A stretch of 32,654 bases of DNA from an uncultured Oscillospiraceae bacterium. GTDB taxonomy: Bacteria > Bacillota > Clostridia > Oscillospirales > Acutalibacteraceae. Positions 7,022 through 16,201 of the stretch are shown here, piece by piece; within the stretch, counting starts at the first letter, position 1; each line of letters opens with the position of its first letter. The stretch lies in the NCBI GenBank assembly GCA_910588935.1, contig CAJUSM010000031.1, forward strand, positions 1 to 32,654. Direction: 5' to 3'. The translations under genes and the position numbers were made by a program. Under the pieces are notes generated by a model that had not been told where the DNA came from, made no database searches, and worked only from the letters and a program-made list of their open reading frames with translations.

Positions 7022-9910
7022 TTAAACAATAATGATACTATCCAGTTTTTCTCCACACTGGTCGATCTGCTGCCGAGAGCCCATTACACACACAGAGCTT
7101 TTTGCAATCGTTTGTTCCAAAGCATCCGCCAAATCCACCAAGTCCTCTGGTTTCACCGCTAAAATCTCCCTGCGCAGCCTCTGCAAATCCTGCTGCCCAA
7201 TTTGCCGCCAGTACCGGGCATCCGCCCGGGCTCCCTTTAAACGAGCGGTCAGCAAGGGCTCTGTTTCAGCCACTGCTCCTAAAATGAAGCCTGTAATATC
7301 TAAACCTCCACATGCACGAAGGAAGCCCGGAATTTGTGCGTAGCAGTTAAGAGTTCTCTCTGCACTGGGATCTCGATAGGAATAAAAGCCCAATGTACCA
7401 GAATCCTCAGGCAGCAGACCCACGCCATAGGCCCCGCCCTGGACCCGAACAGTATTCCACAAGTAAGCCAAAGCAGCTGTCCGTGCCATTACCCGGCCAT
7501 CGCCTGAAGAACTTGGAGCAAAAATTCCCGCCATGCCCGCAAAAGAAACATCCGCCGGAATTACAATTCCCTCCCGCCGGCATGGCCATGGTTTAATCTT
7601 CACCGGAAGTCCCATTTTACCTTCTGGCAATCCTTGGGCCAAAAGCCCCGAAGCAACTGCAATAGAATTTTCTTCGCCTGATGTTACAGCAAGAACGAGA
7701 CGGCTGCGGCAGAAAATGTCCCTTGCTATCGCGGTTAGTTCCTCTACTAGCTGCGAAAAACGATCTTGGAAATTTTCCTCCAATTCCTTGAGCCACTGAT
7801 AATAAGCAATACCAGCTGTATAATCCTGCACCAAAGCGGCCGTTGAGCAACTGGACATAGCCCGATTCATTGAGATTACATGGCCAGCCATAGCCATATC
7901 GTCCGCAAAAGCAGCCCTGCGTTGGCGGAGAAGATCATAGATTTTAGTGGAATCGTTCAGGATGGAGCTGGAAAGGACCTCATTCATCAACTCTACTGCC
8001 TGGGCTAATTTAGAATCCAGGGCGCTGACTGTCACCACCAAAAAGCGCTTACACTCTTCACGGCAGCCAAAACGGCTATAACCGTTTACCGCAAAGCGCA
8101 CCTGACCGCACCGAGAGCGAAGTGCTCTCTGCAGCTCCTTAAGCTTATACTTTTCAGTATCCAGAGAACCCATTATCGCACAAAGGAAGGATACAACCGG
8201 TAAATGCTCTATAGACATATCATCCAGGGAAAAGTACAAGTTCAGGTAGGTGATGCCACTGGTTGGCAAGCGATGGGCTAACACTTTGATTCCCGAGTGG
8301 ATCTCTTCGTCAATCGGCAGCTTTTCCGGCTCCGGATCAATTTGATCCAAAGAGAGCATAGGGATTGTAGCCAAAGCTTCGGGAGAATCAATAGACGACT
8401 GCCAAGCATCAATGCTGGCCTGGTAGGTTTTTAAGCTAGCAATTTCAGTTTCGTCCCATTTTGCTTTTGCCGATTCAAGCCGAGCATTCTCCTGGTTCTG
8501 GCGCACCAGGCTCAGAGTATGAGAAGGCCGCATAATTACTCTGCATCGGTGAGGATTCTTCAGGAGTACCCGCTCTAGCAAATCTTCGAAAAACCCTTCC
8601 TTACACTTGTTGCGTAAGTTATTGTAAAGACTTCCCACACTCAGATTTGCCCCAGGATCCCCTCCATACAGCCAGCTTTCCATAATCTGCATTCCAAAAA
8701 TCAGTCCCTGTGGCATTCTGCCATAGTCACGCTGACGAGCTTGGAATTCCATATTATCCAGCGCAGCCAAAATGCGCTGATGATCTAGACCCTCCCGGAT
8801 TAACTTTTCTAGTTCGTCTTTTAGCGCACTGGCAACCTCTTCCATTTGCTCCTCGCGAATATCCTGAACCTCTAAGGTGACAAAAGGCTGAAGAATTCCA
8901 TCACGGACAGACAGGCTCACATTTTTTGCCAATTTATTGTCCAGCAATCGTTTTGTTAAAGACGCATGGTTATCGCCACAGAGTGTATCGGCCAAGGCCT
9001 GCAAAGCAGTCAGCACTTCCCTATCTTGATAAGTGCAGGCTACAAAGCCATCGGCTAAACGTACTCGTCCCTCCAATTCCTCTTGGGTGGAAAGCTCATA
9101 AAAAATTTCAGACACTCCAGCATTTACCGGCTGCTGAAAGGGAATGGGAGCCGGCGCGGGGACTGCACTATATTCAGCCAGATACTCTTCATCTAGAAGT
9201 TTGAGAACCTTCTCTGGGGCTATATCACCATCTAAAAATATATACGCATTGGATGGATGATAAAGGCGGCTATGGGTTTGGGCCAGCTGTTGGGCGCTAA
9301 GCTCCGGAATATGGGCCGGATCGCCGCCGGAAACAAACCGGTAGCAAGTATCTGGGAATAGCCGACGGTTTATCTCATTTTCCATCAAAGTATCTGGGGA
9401 AGCAAAAGCCCCTTTCATTTCGTTAAAAACTACCCCTTTATAGCTGGGTTCTCCCTCTGAGGAGAATTGATAATGCCATCCCTCTTGGCCAAAGATCTCT
9501 GGTTTCTGGTAGATGAGAGGATGAAGCACAGCATCCATATACACCCGCACCAGATTGATGAAATCCTGGTCATTTCGGCTAGACACGGGATAGATGGTTT
9601 TATCCGGAAAAGTCATAGCGTTTAGAAAGGTATTTAGGGAGCTTTTCAGCAACTCCACAAAAGGCTCCTTTACAGGGTACTTTTGGGAACCGCAGAGCAC
9701 GGAATGCTCTAAAATATGGAAAACGCCAGTATCATCCCAAGGCTGTGTTTGAAAGGAAATGCCAAAGGTCTTATTCTCTTCTTGGCGGTCCAACCAAACC
9801 AGTTTGGCGCCAGACTTTTTATGCTCCATTTGGTATAAAGTCGCGAACAACTCCTCCACTGGTTGGATTGATGTAACAATAAAATTATGGATAATCTGAT
9901 TTTGTTCCAT
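7022..9910 (-). CDS. M16C-family zinc peptidase (PreP/insulinase type)
   Basis: The 962-aa length and layout match the single-chain M16C clan (presequence protease/falcilysin-like), with two half-barrels. The inverted zinc motif HILEH is at residues 65-69. The third ligand is probably E164 in VVFNEMKGAF. The LNAMTFPDKTIYPVSS stretch is typical of the subfamily. No signal peptide is seen, so it probably degrades peptides in the cytosol. The C-terminal half contains GGAYGVG, a substrate-side motif in this family. The start (9910) is the first Met of the conserved N-terminus. A weak TATAAT on the minus strand lies at 9950-9955. Confidence 0.92.
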   Translation of the reverse strand: MEQNQIIHNFIVTSIQPVEELFATLYQMEHKKSGAKLVWLDRQEENKTFGISFQTQPWDDTGVFHILEHSVLCGSQKYPVKEPFVELLKSSLNTFLNAMTFPDKTIYPVSSRNDQDFINLVRVYMDAVLHPLIYQKPEIFGQEGWHYQFSSEGEPSYKGVVFNEMKGAFASPDTLMENEINRRLFPDTCYRFVSGGDPAHIPELSAQQLAQTHSRLYHPSNAYIFLDGDIAPEKVLKLLDEEYLAEYSAVPAPAPIPFQQPVNAGVSEIFYELSTQEELEGRVRLADGFVACTYQDREVLTALQALADTLCGDNHASLTKRLLDNKLAKNVSLSVRDGILQPFVTLEVQDIREEQMEEVASALKDELEKLIREGLDHQRILAALDNMEFQARQRDYGRMPQGLIFGMQIMESWLYGGDPGANLSVGSLYNNLRNKCKEGFFEDLLERVLLKNPHRCRVIMRPSHTLSLVRQNQENARLESAKAKWDETEIASLKTYQASIDAWQSSIDSPEALATIPMLSLDQIDPEPEKLPIDEEIHSGIKVLAHRLPTSGITYLNLYFSLDDMSIEHLPVVSFLCAIMGSLDTEKYKLKELQRALRSRCGQVRFAVNGYSRFGCREECKRFLVVTVSALDSKLAQAVELMNEVLSSSILNDSTKIYDLLRQRRAAFADDMAMAGHVISMNRAMSSCSTAALVQDYTAGIAYYQWLKELEENFQDRFSQLVEELTAIARDIFCRSRLVLAVTSGEENSIAVASGLLAQGLPEGKMGLPVKIKPWPCRREGIVIPADVSFAGMAGIFAPSSSGDGRVMARTAALAYLWNTVRVQGGAYGVGLLPEDSGTLGFYSYRDPSAERTLNCYAQIPGFLRACGGLDITGFILGAVAETEPLLTARLKGARADARYWRQIGQQDLQRLRREILAVKPEDLVDLADALEQTIAKSSVCVMGSRQQIDQCGEKLDSIIIV

Positions 9911-10018
9911 AGAGCACCTCTCGATTCCTTATTTTTTATCTTTAATCATATTATAACCAATTCTATCATTGCAATTACAGCATTCTTGCCAGCCCCACTA
10001 GGGCAGCACACCAAATAG

Positions 10019-11869
10019 TTACATCATCTCCTCCCGTTCCTCCCACTGGGCAATATGGTCTATAAATATTCTTCCGTATAGCTGGGCCTTTACTTGACCG
10101 ACTCCATCTACACCCAGAAACTCCTGCGCAGTTTTAGGCCGCTTTACCGCTATATCTGCCAAGACCGCATTGGAGAACACGACATAAGCAGGTACATGGG
10201 CATCTTCGGCCAGCTCCATCCGAAGTTTGCGAAGCGCTTGGTACAGCGCTTCATTCCTCTCATCCAGCCCAACCTCGCTGGGCTTTGCAGCCTTGTGCTT
10301 TTCCGAAATATTTGGCTTGCGACATACATAGATTACGCTCTTGCCTCCACGCAGAACTTCCGCCGCCTGCTCTGTTAGGCGAACTACAGGACGCTCCCCT
10401 TCCCCCAAATCTAAGTATCCTTCATCTCCAAGAAAGTCAATATAATCTCGGAGCTGATCTTTATCCATATCACTCATAATCCCATAAGTTGAGAGCTTAT
10501 TCAACCCTAGCTGCATCACCCGTTTGCTCTTGCTGCCTCTAAGCATCTGACTAATTACAGTAATTCCAATGCTACTGCGATATTTTCGTTCCACTCGCGC
10601 TACCGCTGACAGAATTTTCTGCGCTTCAATTGTAATGTCCCGAGTTTCCATCTCACTACTGCAGTTGCCACAATTACGGCAGCTAAGCGGAGCCTCCTCC
10701 CCAAAATAGCGGAGCAAGCAAGCTCTTAAACAAGTTTTGGCTTTGCAGTAAGAGACCATCTGTTCTAACCGGCGCAGTTCCATTTTTTGCCGTTTCACCC
10801 TTTCCTCTTCTGAAAGAGTCTCATTTTCTCCGGAATGTGCAATTAGATATTTGGCAGTGCGAACATCGCCAGTTGAAAACAGAAGGATACACTGGGCAGG
10901 CTGACCGTCCCGCCCAGCTCGACCTGCCTCTTGATAATAGCTTTCTAAATTCTTTGGCATATTATAGTGGATAACATAATTTACATTAGACTTGTCAATT
11001 CCCATACCAAAGGCGTTTGTGGCCACCATAATCTTGGCCCGGTCATACACAAAATCTTCCTGATTCTGTTTTCTCTCTTCATCACTAAGCCCAGCGTGAT
11101 AACGGGTAGCGACAAAGTCTCTGCTCCTAAGACTGTCGCATAGCGCTTCCACCATTTTACGGGTTGCGCAATAAATAATTCCGCTTTGTTCTTTATGCCC
11201 AAAAAGATAATCGCAAAGATAGCTGCTTTTATTTTTGGGTTTTACAACCTGAAAAAATAGGTTTGGACGGTCAAAGCCAGTGGTTAGGCACAGGGGATCT
11301 TTCAGCAGCAATAGTTTTTGTATATCCTCTTTTACCTGGTGGGTAGCTGTGGCAGTAAAGGCCCCCACTGCTGGACGTTTGGGAAGCTGCTGCAAAAACT
11401 GAGCAATCTGCAGGTAGCTTGGCCTAAAGTCTTGGCCCCACTGAGAGACACAATGGGCCTCGTCTACCGCAAGAAGGGAAATCTCTAATTTTTCAGCTAA
11501 TCGGGCAAAGCTTTGAGACAAAAGTCGTTCTGGAGCAATATAAAGCAGCTTATACGCCCCATTTCCTATTCGGCGCAAGGCCTCGCTGTACTGGGCGGTG
11601 CTAAGAGAGGAATTTAGAAAAGCGGCAGGAACCCCTGCCTGGGTCAGCGCCGCGACCTGATCTTTCATTAAAGAAATCAATGGAGAAACTACTAAAGTCA
11701 GGCCTGGAAGCATTAAGCTGGGAAGTTGGTAGCATACAGACTTCCCAGCGCCAGTCGGCATTACACCCAGCACATCCCGACCAGAGAGCAGGGAATCCAC
11801 TAGTTTTTCCTGGCCAGGGCGGAAACTGTCGTGGCCGAAAAAAGCTTTCAGCAGAGAAAGCTTGTCCAT
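10019..11869 (-). CDS. recQ: ATP-dependent DNA helicase RecQ
   Basis: A RecQ family helicase, 616 aa from the Met at 11869. The frame is open to 11947, but the conserved protein begins at MDKLSLLKAFFG, after an AGGA ribosome site. Motifs in order: FRPGQ, Walker A TGAGKS (~39-44), DEAH (136-139), the FTATAT and GMGIDKSNV motifs, GRAGRDGQP, a four-cysteine RQC zinc site (CLRAC then CRNCGNC), the RQC winged helix and a C-terminal HRDC domain. It unwinds forks and recombination intermediates in repair. It is transcribed from its own promoter and is divergent from the rhamnosidase gene. Confidence 0.96.
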   Translation of the reverse strand: MDKLSLLKAFFGHDSFRPGQEKLVDSLLSGRDVLGVMPTGAGKSVCYQLPSLMLPGLTLVVSPLISLMKDQVAALTQAGVPAAFLNSSLSTAQYSEALRRIGNGAYKLLYIAPERLLSQSFARLAEKLEISLLAVDEAHCVSQWGQDFRPSYLQIAQFLQQLPKRPAVGAFTATATHQVKEDIQKLLLLKDPLCLTTGFDRPNLFFQVVKPKNKSSYLCDYLFGHKEQSGIIYCATRKMVEALCDSLRSRDFVATRYHAGLSDEERKQNQEDFVYDRAKIMVATNAFGMGIDKSNVNYVIHYNMPKNLESYYQEAGRAGRDGQPAQCILLFSTGDVRTAKYLIAHSGENETLSEEERVKRQKMELRRLEQMVSYCKAKTCLRACLLRYFGEEAPLSCRNCGNCSSEMETRDITIEAQKILSAVARVERKYRSSIGITVISQMLRGSKSKRVMQLGLNKLSTYGIMSDMDKDQLRDYIDFLGDEGYLDLGEGERPVVRLTEQAAEVLRGGKSVIYVCRKPNISEKHKAAKPSEVGLDERNEALYQALRKLRMELAEDAHVPAYVVFSNAVLADIAVKRPKTAQEFLGVDGVGQVKAQLYGRIFIDHIAQWEEREEMM

Positions 11870-11918
11870 AGCGCACACGTCCTTAATTTGTTTTATTTGA
11901 ACATAGCTATTAGAAAAT

Positions 11919-11947
11919 AGTGTAGCATATTTACACACGAAATACAA
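11919..11947 (-). promoter_or_regulatory. Probable promoter of recQ
   Basis: On the minus strand TTGTAT (11942-11947), a 17-bp spacer and TACACT (11919-11924), with an extended -10 TGC, lie 50 bp upstream of the recQ start. Confidence 0.6.
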
Positions 11948-12099
11948 GACATATTATGCAACAAGGAACTTAATATGTACTGTAAAGCCTGGTTGTATTT
12001 TTATAAAAAGATGTCCTACCCTTTTTCCACATTCTGCTGTATAATAAAAGACAGAATCTAAATTTCCTGCCGGAAACACAACTTAAGGAAGGGAAAAAT

Positions 12100-14832
12100 A
12101 TGAAGCTTACAAACTTACGCACCAACCATGTGGTCCAACCTTTGGGACTGGGCATGGAACACCCTGTATTCTCCTGGGTTACGGAGAACGAAAGCAGTCC
12201 GGATACAAGGCAGGCTGCTGCTCAGATTATTGTAACCGCTGGCAGCCAAACCGTCTTCGACACCGGCAAACGCACAGATATCTCCTCTCTTGGATTCCAG
12301 GCGCCTATCGTGCTCATTCCCCGCACCCGATACCAGTGGACCGTTACTGTGTGGGGCAATCAAGGGAGTACCGCAAGTGCTAGCTCATGGTTTGAAACCG
12401 CCAAACAAGACGAAGCCTGGCTGGCAAATTGGATTGCCGCTGATTTTACCGACAACGAGATTCAGCCTCTGCTCGCCAAAGATTTTAGCTTTTCTGGCAA
12501 AGTAGAGGCTGCCCGGGCTTATGTGTGCGGCCTGGGTATATACGAACTTCAGATCAACGGCAAAAAGGCTGGAGATGAATATCTTCTTCCAGGCTACCAT
12601 TGTTATGATTATGCTTTAGAATATCAAACCTTTGACGTAACTGAACTGGTAAGAAACGGTGAAAACACCATTGGCATATCACTAGGTCCCGGATGGTATA
12701 AAGGTGATATTGTGTTCGACCGATACCATAACTTATATGGAGACACCATGCAGGCTATCTGCGAGCTACATATTACTGGAAAAGATGGCCGCGAAGCCAT
12801 AATTCCCACGGACAATAGCTGGAAAAGCTACCCCTCACCAGTAACTTTCAGTAATATTTACGATGGCGAACATTTTGACGCCAATAAGCTTGTGCCAAAT
12901 TGGTCCGCCCCGGGATGCAAAGCAAAAGCTTTTGGCACGGTGGTCCGGCACGAGAAAACCCCATTGGTGGCCCGCCGAGGTCCAAAAATTGTGAAGAAAA
13001 AAGAATTTTCTCCCATTGAGGTCATTCATACCCCCAAGGGAGAAACCGTTTTGGACTTTGGACAAAACATGACTGGATGGATAGAATTTTCTGTAGATGC
13101 CCCTGCCGGGCAAACCGTAAAGCTCAGCTATGGCGAGGTCCTGCAGAATGGCTGCTTTTACCGCGACAACCTACGCACCGCGAAAGCTGAATACATTTAC
13201 ATTTCCGATGGGGAAACCCGGCGCGTAAGGCCACATTTTACCTTTTATGGTTTCCGCTACGCAAAAATAGAAGGAATCGAGAATGTTTGCCCTGGCGATT
13301 TTACCGCCTGTCACATTCGCTCAGACATCGATCCCATCGGTCACATTGAAACAGATAATGTAATGGTCAACCAGCTGTTTCACAACGCTATGTGGGGCCA
13401 GTTTGACAACTTTTTAGATTTGCCCACCGACTGTCCTCAGCGGGACGAGCGCCTGGGCTGGACCGGAGACGCAGCCATTATCAGCTCTACCGCTTGTAAG
13501 AACATCTATATGCCAGCTTTCTTTCATCACTTTATAGAGAATGTTCGGGAAGAGCAGATCTATTATAAGGGTTCAGTACCTGTATATGTACCCGCCCCCA
13601 AAAAAGCTAAGCCCGGCTCTACCGGCATTGATGTAGACCCAGCAGACTTCATGTCCCAAACCCACTGGGATAACGGGGCGCTTGACACCGTCATTGCAAA
13701 ATATCCGGAGCTAAAAGCCGCCCTGGAGGCCCTGCCCCAGGCCGAGCAGATGGACTTTCTGCAGAAGGTAGTGGGTGAGAATTTCAGCTTTGAAAAAAAT
13801 AACCACAAGGGCTGTGCTATCTGGAGCGATGTGGCCACCATGATGCCTTGGGCGGTCTACGAAAACTATGGTGACTTAAACCTGTTGCGAACAGAGTATC
13901 CGGTGATGAAAACCTGGGTGGAGCGGATGCGCCGTGACGACCAACTAGACGGCGGCCGAGGGCTATGGCTACGGGGCAATCAATTGGGAGATTGGCTGGC
14001 TCTGGACAAACCCGATCCCAAAGATGCGGAGAATCCCTTCGGGGCCACCAATCTGCAATACACTGCCAGTTGTTTTTATTTCTACTCTACCACTCTCACT
14101 GCCAAAGCTGCCAAGGCTCTGGGGTATCATGAGGACGCTAAAAATTATCAGGCTCTAGCCGAAACAATCCGAGAGGCCATTATTGGCGAATACTTTAACG
14201 GCGATGGCAGCTTTAAAATTGAGGGCACTCAGACAGCCTGCGTTCTCAGCCTGTACTTTGGCATCTACCCTCAGGGCTGCCGAGAAAAGGTGCTGGATCA
14301 GCTAAAAGCCCGGTTAAAGGCGAAAAATTGGCACCTTGATACCGGCTTCTGCGGCACCCCCTTCCTATGCCGAGCCCTTTCCGATAACGGCGCGAACAAA
14401 GCCGCCTATGATCTGTTCTTAAACAACGACTACCCCAGCTGGCTTTATGAGGTGAAGATGGGGGCTACCACCGTGTGGGAGCGCTGGAATTCTCTTTTGC
14501 CCGATGGCTCTATCAGTGGTACTGGAATGAACAGTCTGAATCACTATGCTTACGGATCGATTGTAGACTGGATGTACCGGAATCTGTGCGGCCTAAATCC
14601 GGTAGAAGAGGCTCCAGGTTACAAGCGGGCAGTAATCCGTCCTATGCCAGATCCTCGTATCCGCAGCGCCAAAATGCGTATGGACACAGCCTCTGGCAGA
14701 TATATCGTTGAATGGTGGTACGATGGCGAACGTATCCAGTATTCCATTTATGTACCTTTTGACTGCACAGCCCGATTGATTTTACCCAATGGAGACCAAC
14801 ATGAACTGGAACCCGGCTATTACCAATTTTAA
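12100..14832 (+). CDS. Alpha-L-rhamnosidase, glycoside hydrolase family 78
   Basis: The protein is 910 aa, normal for GH78. The order is an N-terminal fibronectin-like and lectin-like region (to ~320), a concanavalin-like domain, the catalytic (alpha/alpha)6 barrel and a C-terminal beta-sandwich. The family signature DCPQRDERLGWTGDA begins near D444 and includes the catalytic acid region. GATTVWERWNSLLPDG and SLNHYAYGS near residues 788-823 are also hallmarks. No signal peptide is visible, so it probably trims imported rhamnosides in the cytosol. AAGGAAGGG precedes the start. A TATAAT at 12040-12045 has no good -35, which suggests an activator-dependent promoter. The stop codon is 9 bp before the nucleotidyltransferase gene. 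Confidence 0.95.
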   Translation: MKLTNLRTNHVVQPLGLGMEHPVFSWVTENESSPDTRQAAAQIIVTAGSQTVFDTGKRTDISSLGFQAPIVLIPRTRYQWTVTVWGNQGSTASASSWFETAKQDEAWLANWIAADFTDNEIQPLLAKDFSFSGKVEAARAYVCGLGIYELQINGKKAGDEYLLPGYHCYDYALEYQTFDVTELVRNGENTIGISLGPGWYKGDIVFDRYHNLYGDTMQAICELHITGKDGREAIIPTDNSWKSYPSPVTFSNIYDGEHFDANKLVPNWSAPGCKAKAFGTVVRHEKTPLVARRGPKIVKKKEFSPIEVIHTPKGETVLDFGQNMTGWIEFSVDAPAGQTVKLSYGEVLQNGCFYRDNLRTAKAEYIYISDGETRRVRPHFTFYGFRYAKIEGIENVCPGDFTACHIRSDIDPIGHIETDNVMVNQLFHNAMWGQFDNFLDLPTDCPQRDERLGWTGDAAIISSTACKNIYMPAFFHHFIENVREEQIYYKGSVPVYVPAPKKAKPGSTGIDVDPADFMSQTHWDNGALDTVIAKYPELKAALEALPQAEQMDFLQKVVGENFSFEKNNHKGCAIWSDVATMMPWAVYENYGDLNLLRTEYPVMKTWVERMRRDDQLDGGRGLWLRGNQLGDWLALDKPDPKDAENPFGATNLQYTASCFYFYSTTLTAKAAKALGYHEDAKNYQALAETIREAIIGEYFNGDGSFKIEGTQTACVLSLYFGIYPQGCREKVLDQLKARLKAKNWHLDTGFCGTPFLCRALSDNGANKAAYDLFLNNDYPSWLYEVKMGATTVWERWNSLLPDGSISGTGMNSLNHYAYGSIVDWMYRNLCGLNPVEEAPGYKRAVIRPMPDPRIRSAKMRMDTASGRYIVEWWYDGERIQYSIYVPFDCTARLILPNGDQHELEPGYYQF

Positions 14833-14841
14833 GGGCTCATT

Positions 14842-15459
14842 ATGGATAAGATCATCTGCTATATTAAAGAAAAATATAATCCGCTATCCATAATCGTGTA
14901 CGGCTCCTATGCAAACGGCACCAATAGCGAGCACAGCGATTTTGACGGATTGGTCATATCACGAGACCATGAAATTTTCCATGATACCGCTTTTGTTCAT
15001 GGCGTACAGCTGGATCTATTTGTCTATCCAGCAGAACATTTCGAAGGTGATTTCGATCGAGATGAGGTCCTGCAGATTTTCGATGGCAAAGTGGTTCTAG
15101 ATATAGAAGGCCGAGGGGAAACTTTAAAGCATCAGGTGCTGGAACACATCCGGCAGCAGCCAAAAAAGACAGTGAAAGAAGTGGCCGAATCTTTAGATTG
15201 GTGCCGAAAGATGCTGCTGCGCACTAAGCGGAATGACACCGAAAGCCTATTCCGTTGGCACTGGCTGCTGACAGACAGCCTAGAGATTTTCTGTGACATA
15301 ACTGGACAGCCCTATTGGGGGCCAAAGAAAAGTTTGGAGTGGATGAAATGCCAATATTCCCCTGCTTATGCGATCTATTCTCAAGCTTTAAAGGATTTTA
15401 CCCCTTCAGCTTTGGAAACCTGGGTTGAATATTTGGAAAGAATATGTTTTGAACAATAA
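14842..15459 (+). CDS. Nucleotidyltransferase-domain protein (MNT/kanamycin nucleotidyltransferase-like)
   Basis: The protein is 205 aa. The pol-beta-type motif GSYANGTNSEHSDFD at about residues 21-35 supplies the GS pair and the two metal-binding Asp. A C-terminal helical part follows (about 100-205). Such proteins transfer a nucleotide to a small molecule or protein; some are antitoxins (MNT) or antibiotic-modifying enzymes. No HEPN partner gene is adjacent, which argues against a typical MNT/HEPN toxin-antitoxin pair. It lies 9 bp after the GH78 gene and shares its terminator, so it is co-transcribed. Its real substrate is unknown. Confidence 0.82.
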   Translation: MDKIICYIKEKYNPLSIIVYGSYANGTNSEHSDFDGLVISRDHEIFHDTAFVHGVQLDLFVYPAEHFEGDFDRDEVLQIFDGKVVLDIEGRGETLKHQVLEHIRQQPKKTVKEVAESLDWCRKMLLRTKRNDTESLFRWHWLLTDSLEIFCDITGQPYWGPKKSLEWMKCQYSPAYAIYSQALKDFTPSALETWVEYLERICFEQ

Positions 15460-15620
15460 TAACGCTCGTTTTGCCGCAGGCTAATCCAATGGCCTGCGGC
15501 CTTCTCTTTTTCTTCCCTGCGGCAAAGCCACATGGCGGCTATGGCCAGCAGGATGCCAGCAATTTGCCGGAGAATCAGAATCCAGAGAATCAGAGGTAAG
15601 CCTAGTGTAAAGCTTGACAT
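15381..15620 (-). CDS. Small single-span membrane protein, divergent from XRE regulator
   Basis: A 79-aa ORF with a strong transmembrane stretch at about residues 5-32 (LILWILILRQIAG then ILLAIAAMWLC), followed by a charged tail starting RREEKEKAAG. Evidence that it is expressed: AAAGGAAA sits 6 nt before the ATG, and a TTGACA-17-TATACT promoter on the same strand lies about 55 bp upstream. Its 3' third overlaps the end of the nucleotidyltransferase gene in antisense and runs through that gene's terminator, so the C-terminal residues are less believable. The family was not recognised. Its place beside an XRE repressor with a shared operator suggests it is the controlled gene of a two-gene unit. 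Confidence 0.5.
   Translation of the reverse strand: MSSFTLGLPLILWILILRQIAGILLAIAAMWLCRREEKEKAAGHWISLRQNERYYCSKHILSKYSTQVSKAEGVKSFKA
15473..15508 (+). terminator. Terminator of the GH78-nucleotidyltransferase operon
   Basis: A perfect 9-bp GC-rich stem (15473-15481 with 15492-15500) is followed by a T-rich tail. It lies 13 bp after the nucleotidyltransferase stop codon. Confidence 0.85.
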
Positions 15621-15675
15621 AGAGTTTTCCTTTCTTTGTCGAAATCTGTCGCAATTCCTCTTGTGAGTTTAATTG

Positions 15676-15704
15676 AGTATACAACATTTGTGTTCATTTG
15701 TCAA
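15676..15704 (-). promoter_or_regulatory. Consensus promoter for the small membrane protein
   Basis: On the minus strand a perfect TTGACA (15699-15704), a 17-bp spacer and TATACT (15676-15681). The -35 lies inside the dyad operator. Confidence 0.72.
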
Positions 15705-15720
15705 CAAATGTATTCACAAA
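15687..15720. promoter_or_regulatory. Dyad operator in the divergent XRE control region
   Basis: An imperfect inverted repeat: inner arms CATTTG/CAAATG flank TCAA, and outer arms TTTGTG/CACAAA lie on each side. It overlaps the -35 of the leftward promoter and lies upstream of the XRE gene, as expected for a self-regulating repressor site. Confidence 0.6.
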
Positions 15721-15783
15721 TTCATTTTGAACATACTACACTTTTAGCTGGAAAAGACATCCAGAAAGGAGTGTGGTCTGTTT

Positions 15784-16023
15784 ATGAGCACTGCCCAATT
15801 GGATCCTGTGTTAGTAGGCCAGGTAATTGCAAGGCTGCGCCGGGAAAAAGGCCTCACCCAGGAGGTGCTCAGTGGCCTTGCCGACATTGGACGCACCCAC
15901 CTTAGCGCTATTGAAAACGGGCAGCGCAAGCCTACCCTTGAGACTATCTTTCGGCTAAGCTGCGCTTTGGGTCTTTCTATGGCTGCCGTGGTGGACGCCA
16001 TTGAAAAGGAAATACCAGAATAG
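15784..16023 (+). CDS. XRE-family helix-turn-helix regulator (79 aa)
   Basis: A small DNA-binding protein that is almost entirely one HTH_3 domain: VIARLRREKGLTQEVLS, then RTHLSAIENGQRKPTLETI, at about residues 13-55. It has no ligand-binding domain. AGAAAGGAG precedes the start at somewhat long spacing. It lies divergent from a small membrane protein gene. The inverted repeat between them overlaps that gene's -35 box, which suggests repression of the neighbour and of itself. A long hairpin terminator starts at the stop codon. Confidence 0.88.
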   Translation: MSTAQLDPVLVGQVIARLRREKGLTQEVLSGLADIGRTHLSAIENGQRKPTLETIFRLSCALGLSMAAVVDAIEKEIPE

Positions 16024-16082
16024 GGGGTCTGTTTTTAGCAAGGGACATGCTGAAAGCAGACCCTCTATTTCTTTCTTTTTTT
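16022..16082 (+). terminator. Terminator of the XRE gene
   Basis: A long stem (GGGTCTG paired with CAGACCC, continued by a wobble-containing 8-bp helix) has a 9-nt loop. A T-rich tract follows at about 16066-16082. Confidence 0.85.
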
Positions 16083-16108
16083 AGCTGAAATATGTGCCCT
16101 TTCACAAA

Positions 16109-16142
16109 CCGACAGAATCATCCTTCAGGTTAGAGCTATAAT
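16109..16142 (+). promoter_or_regulatory. Candidate Spo0A-dependent promoter of spoIIGA-sigE
   Basis: CCGACA (16109-16114) and TATAAT (16137-16142) are separated by 22 bp. This is the unusual spacing known for the Spo0A-activated spoIIG promoter of Bacillus subtilis. Sequences resembling Spo0A boxes (TGTCGGT on the minus strand, and TTTGTGAAA) overlap the -35. The start codon lies 60 bp downstream. Confidence 0.5.
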
Positions 16143-16201
16143 AGCTAAAGCGGTCAGGCTCACGATCTAGGGCTTTCTTGTCCAGATAGGAGGGAAACGA
16201 T

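Noticed and set aside
7407..7799. Several ORFs on both strands within the M16 peptidase gene
   Set aside because: They are shadows of a well-supported 962-aa gene, with no start signals or domains.
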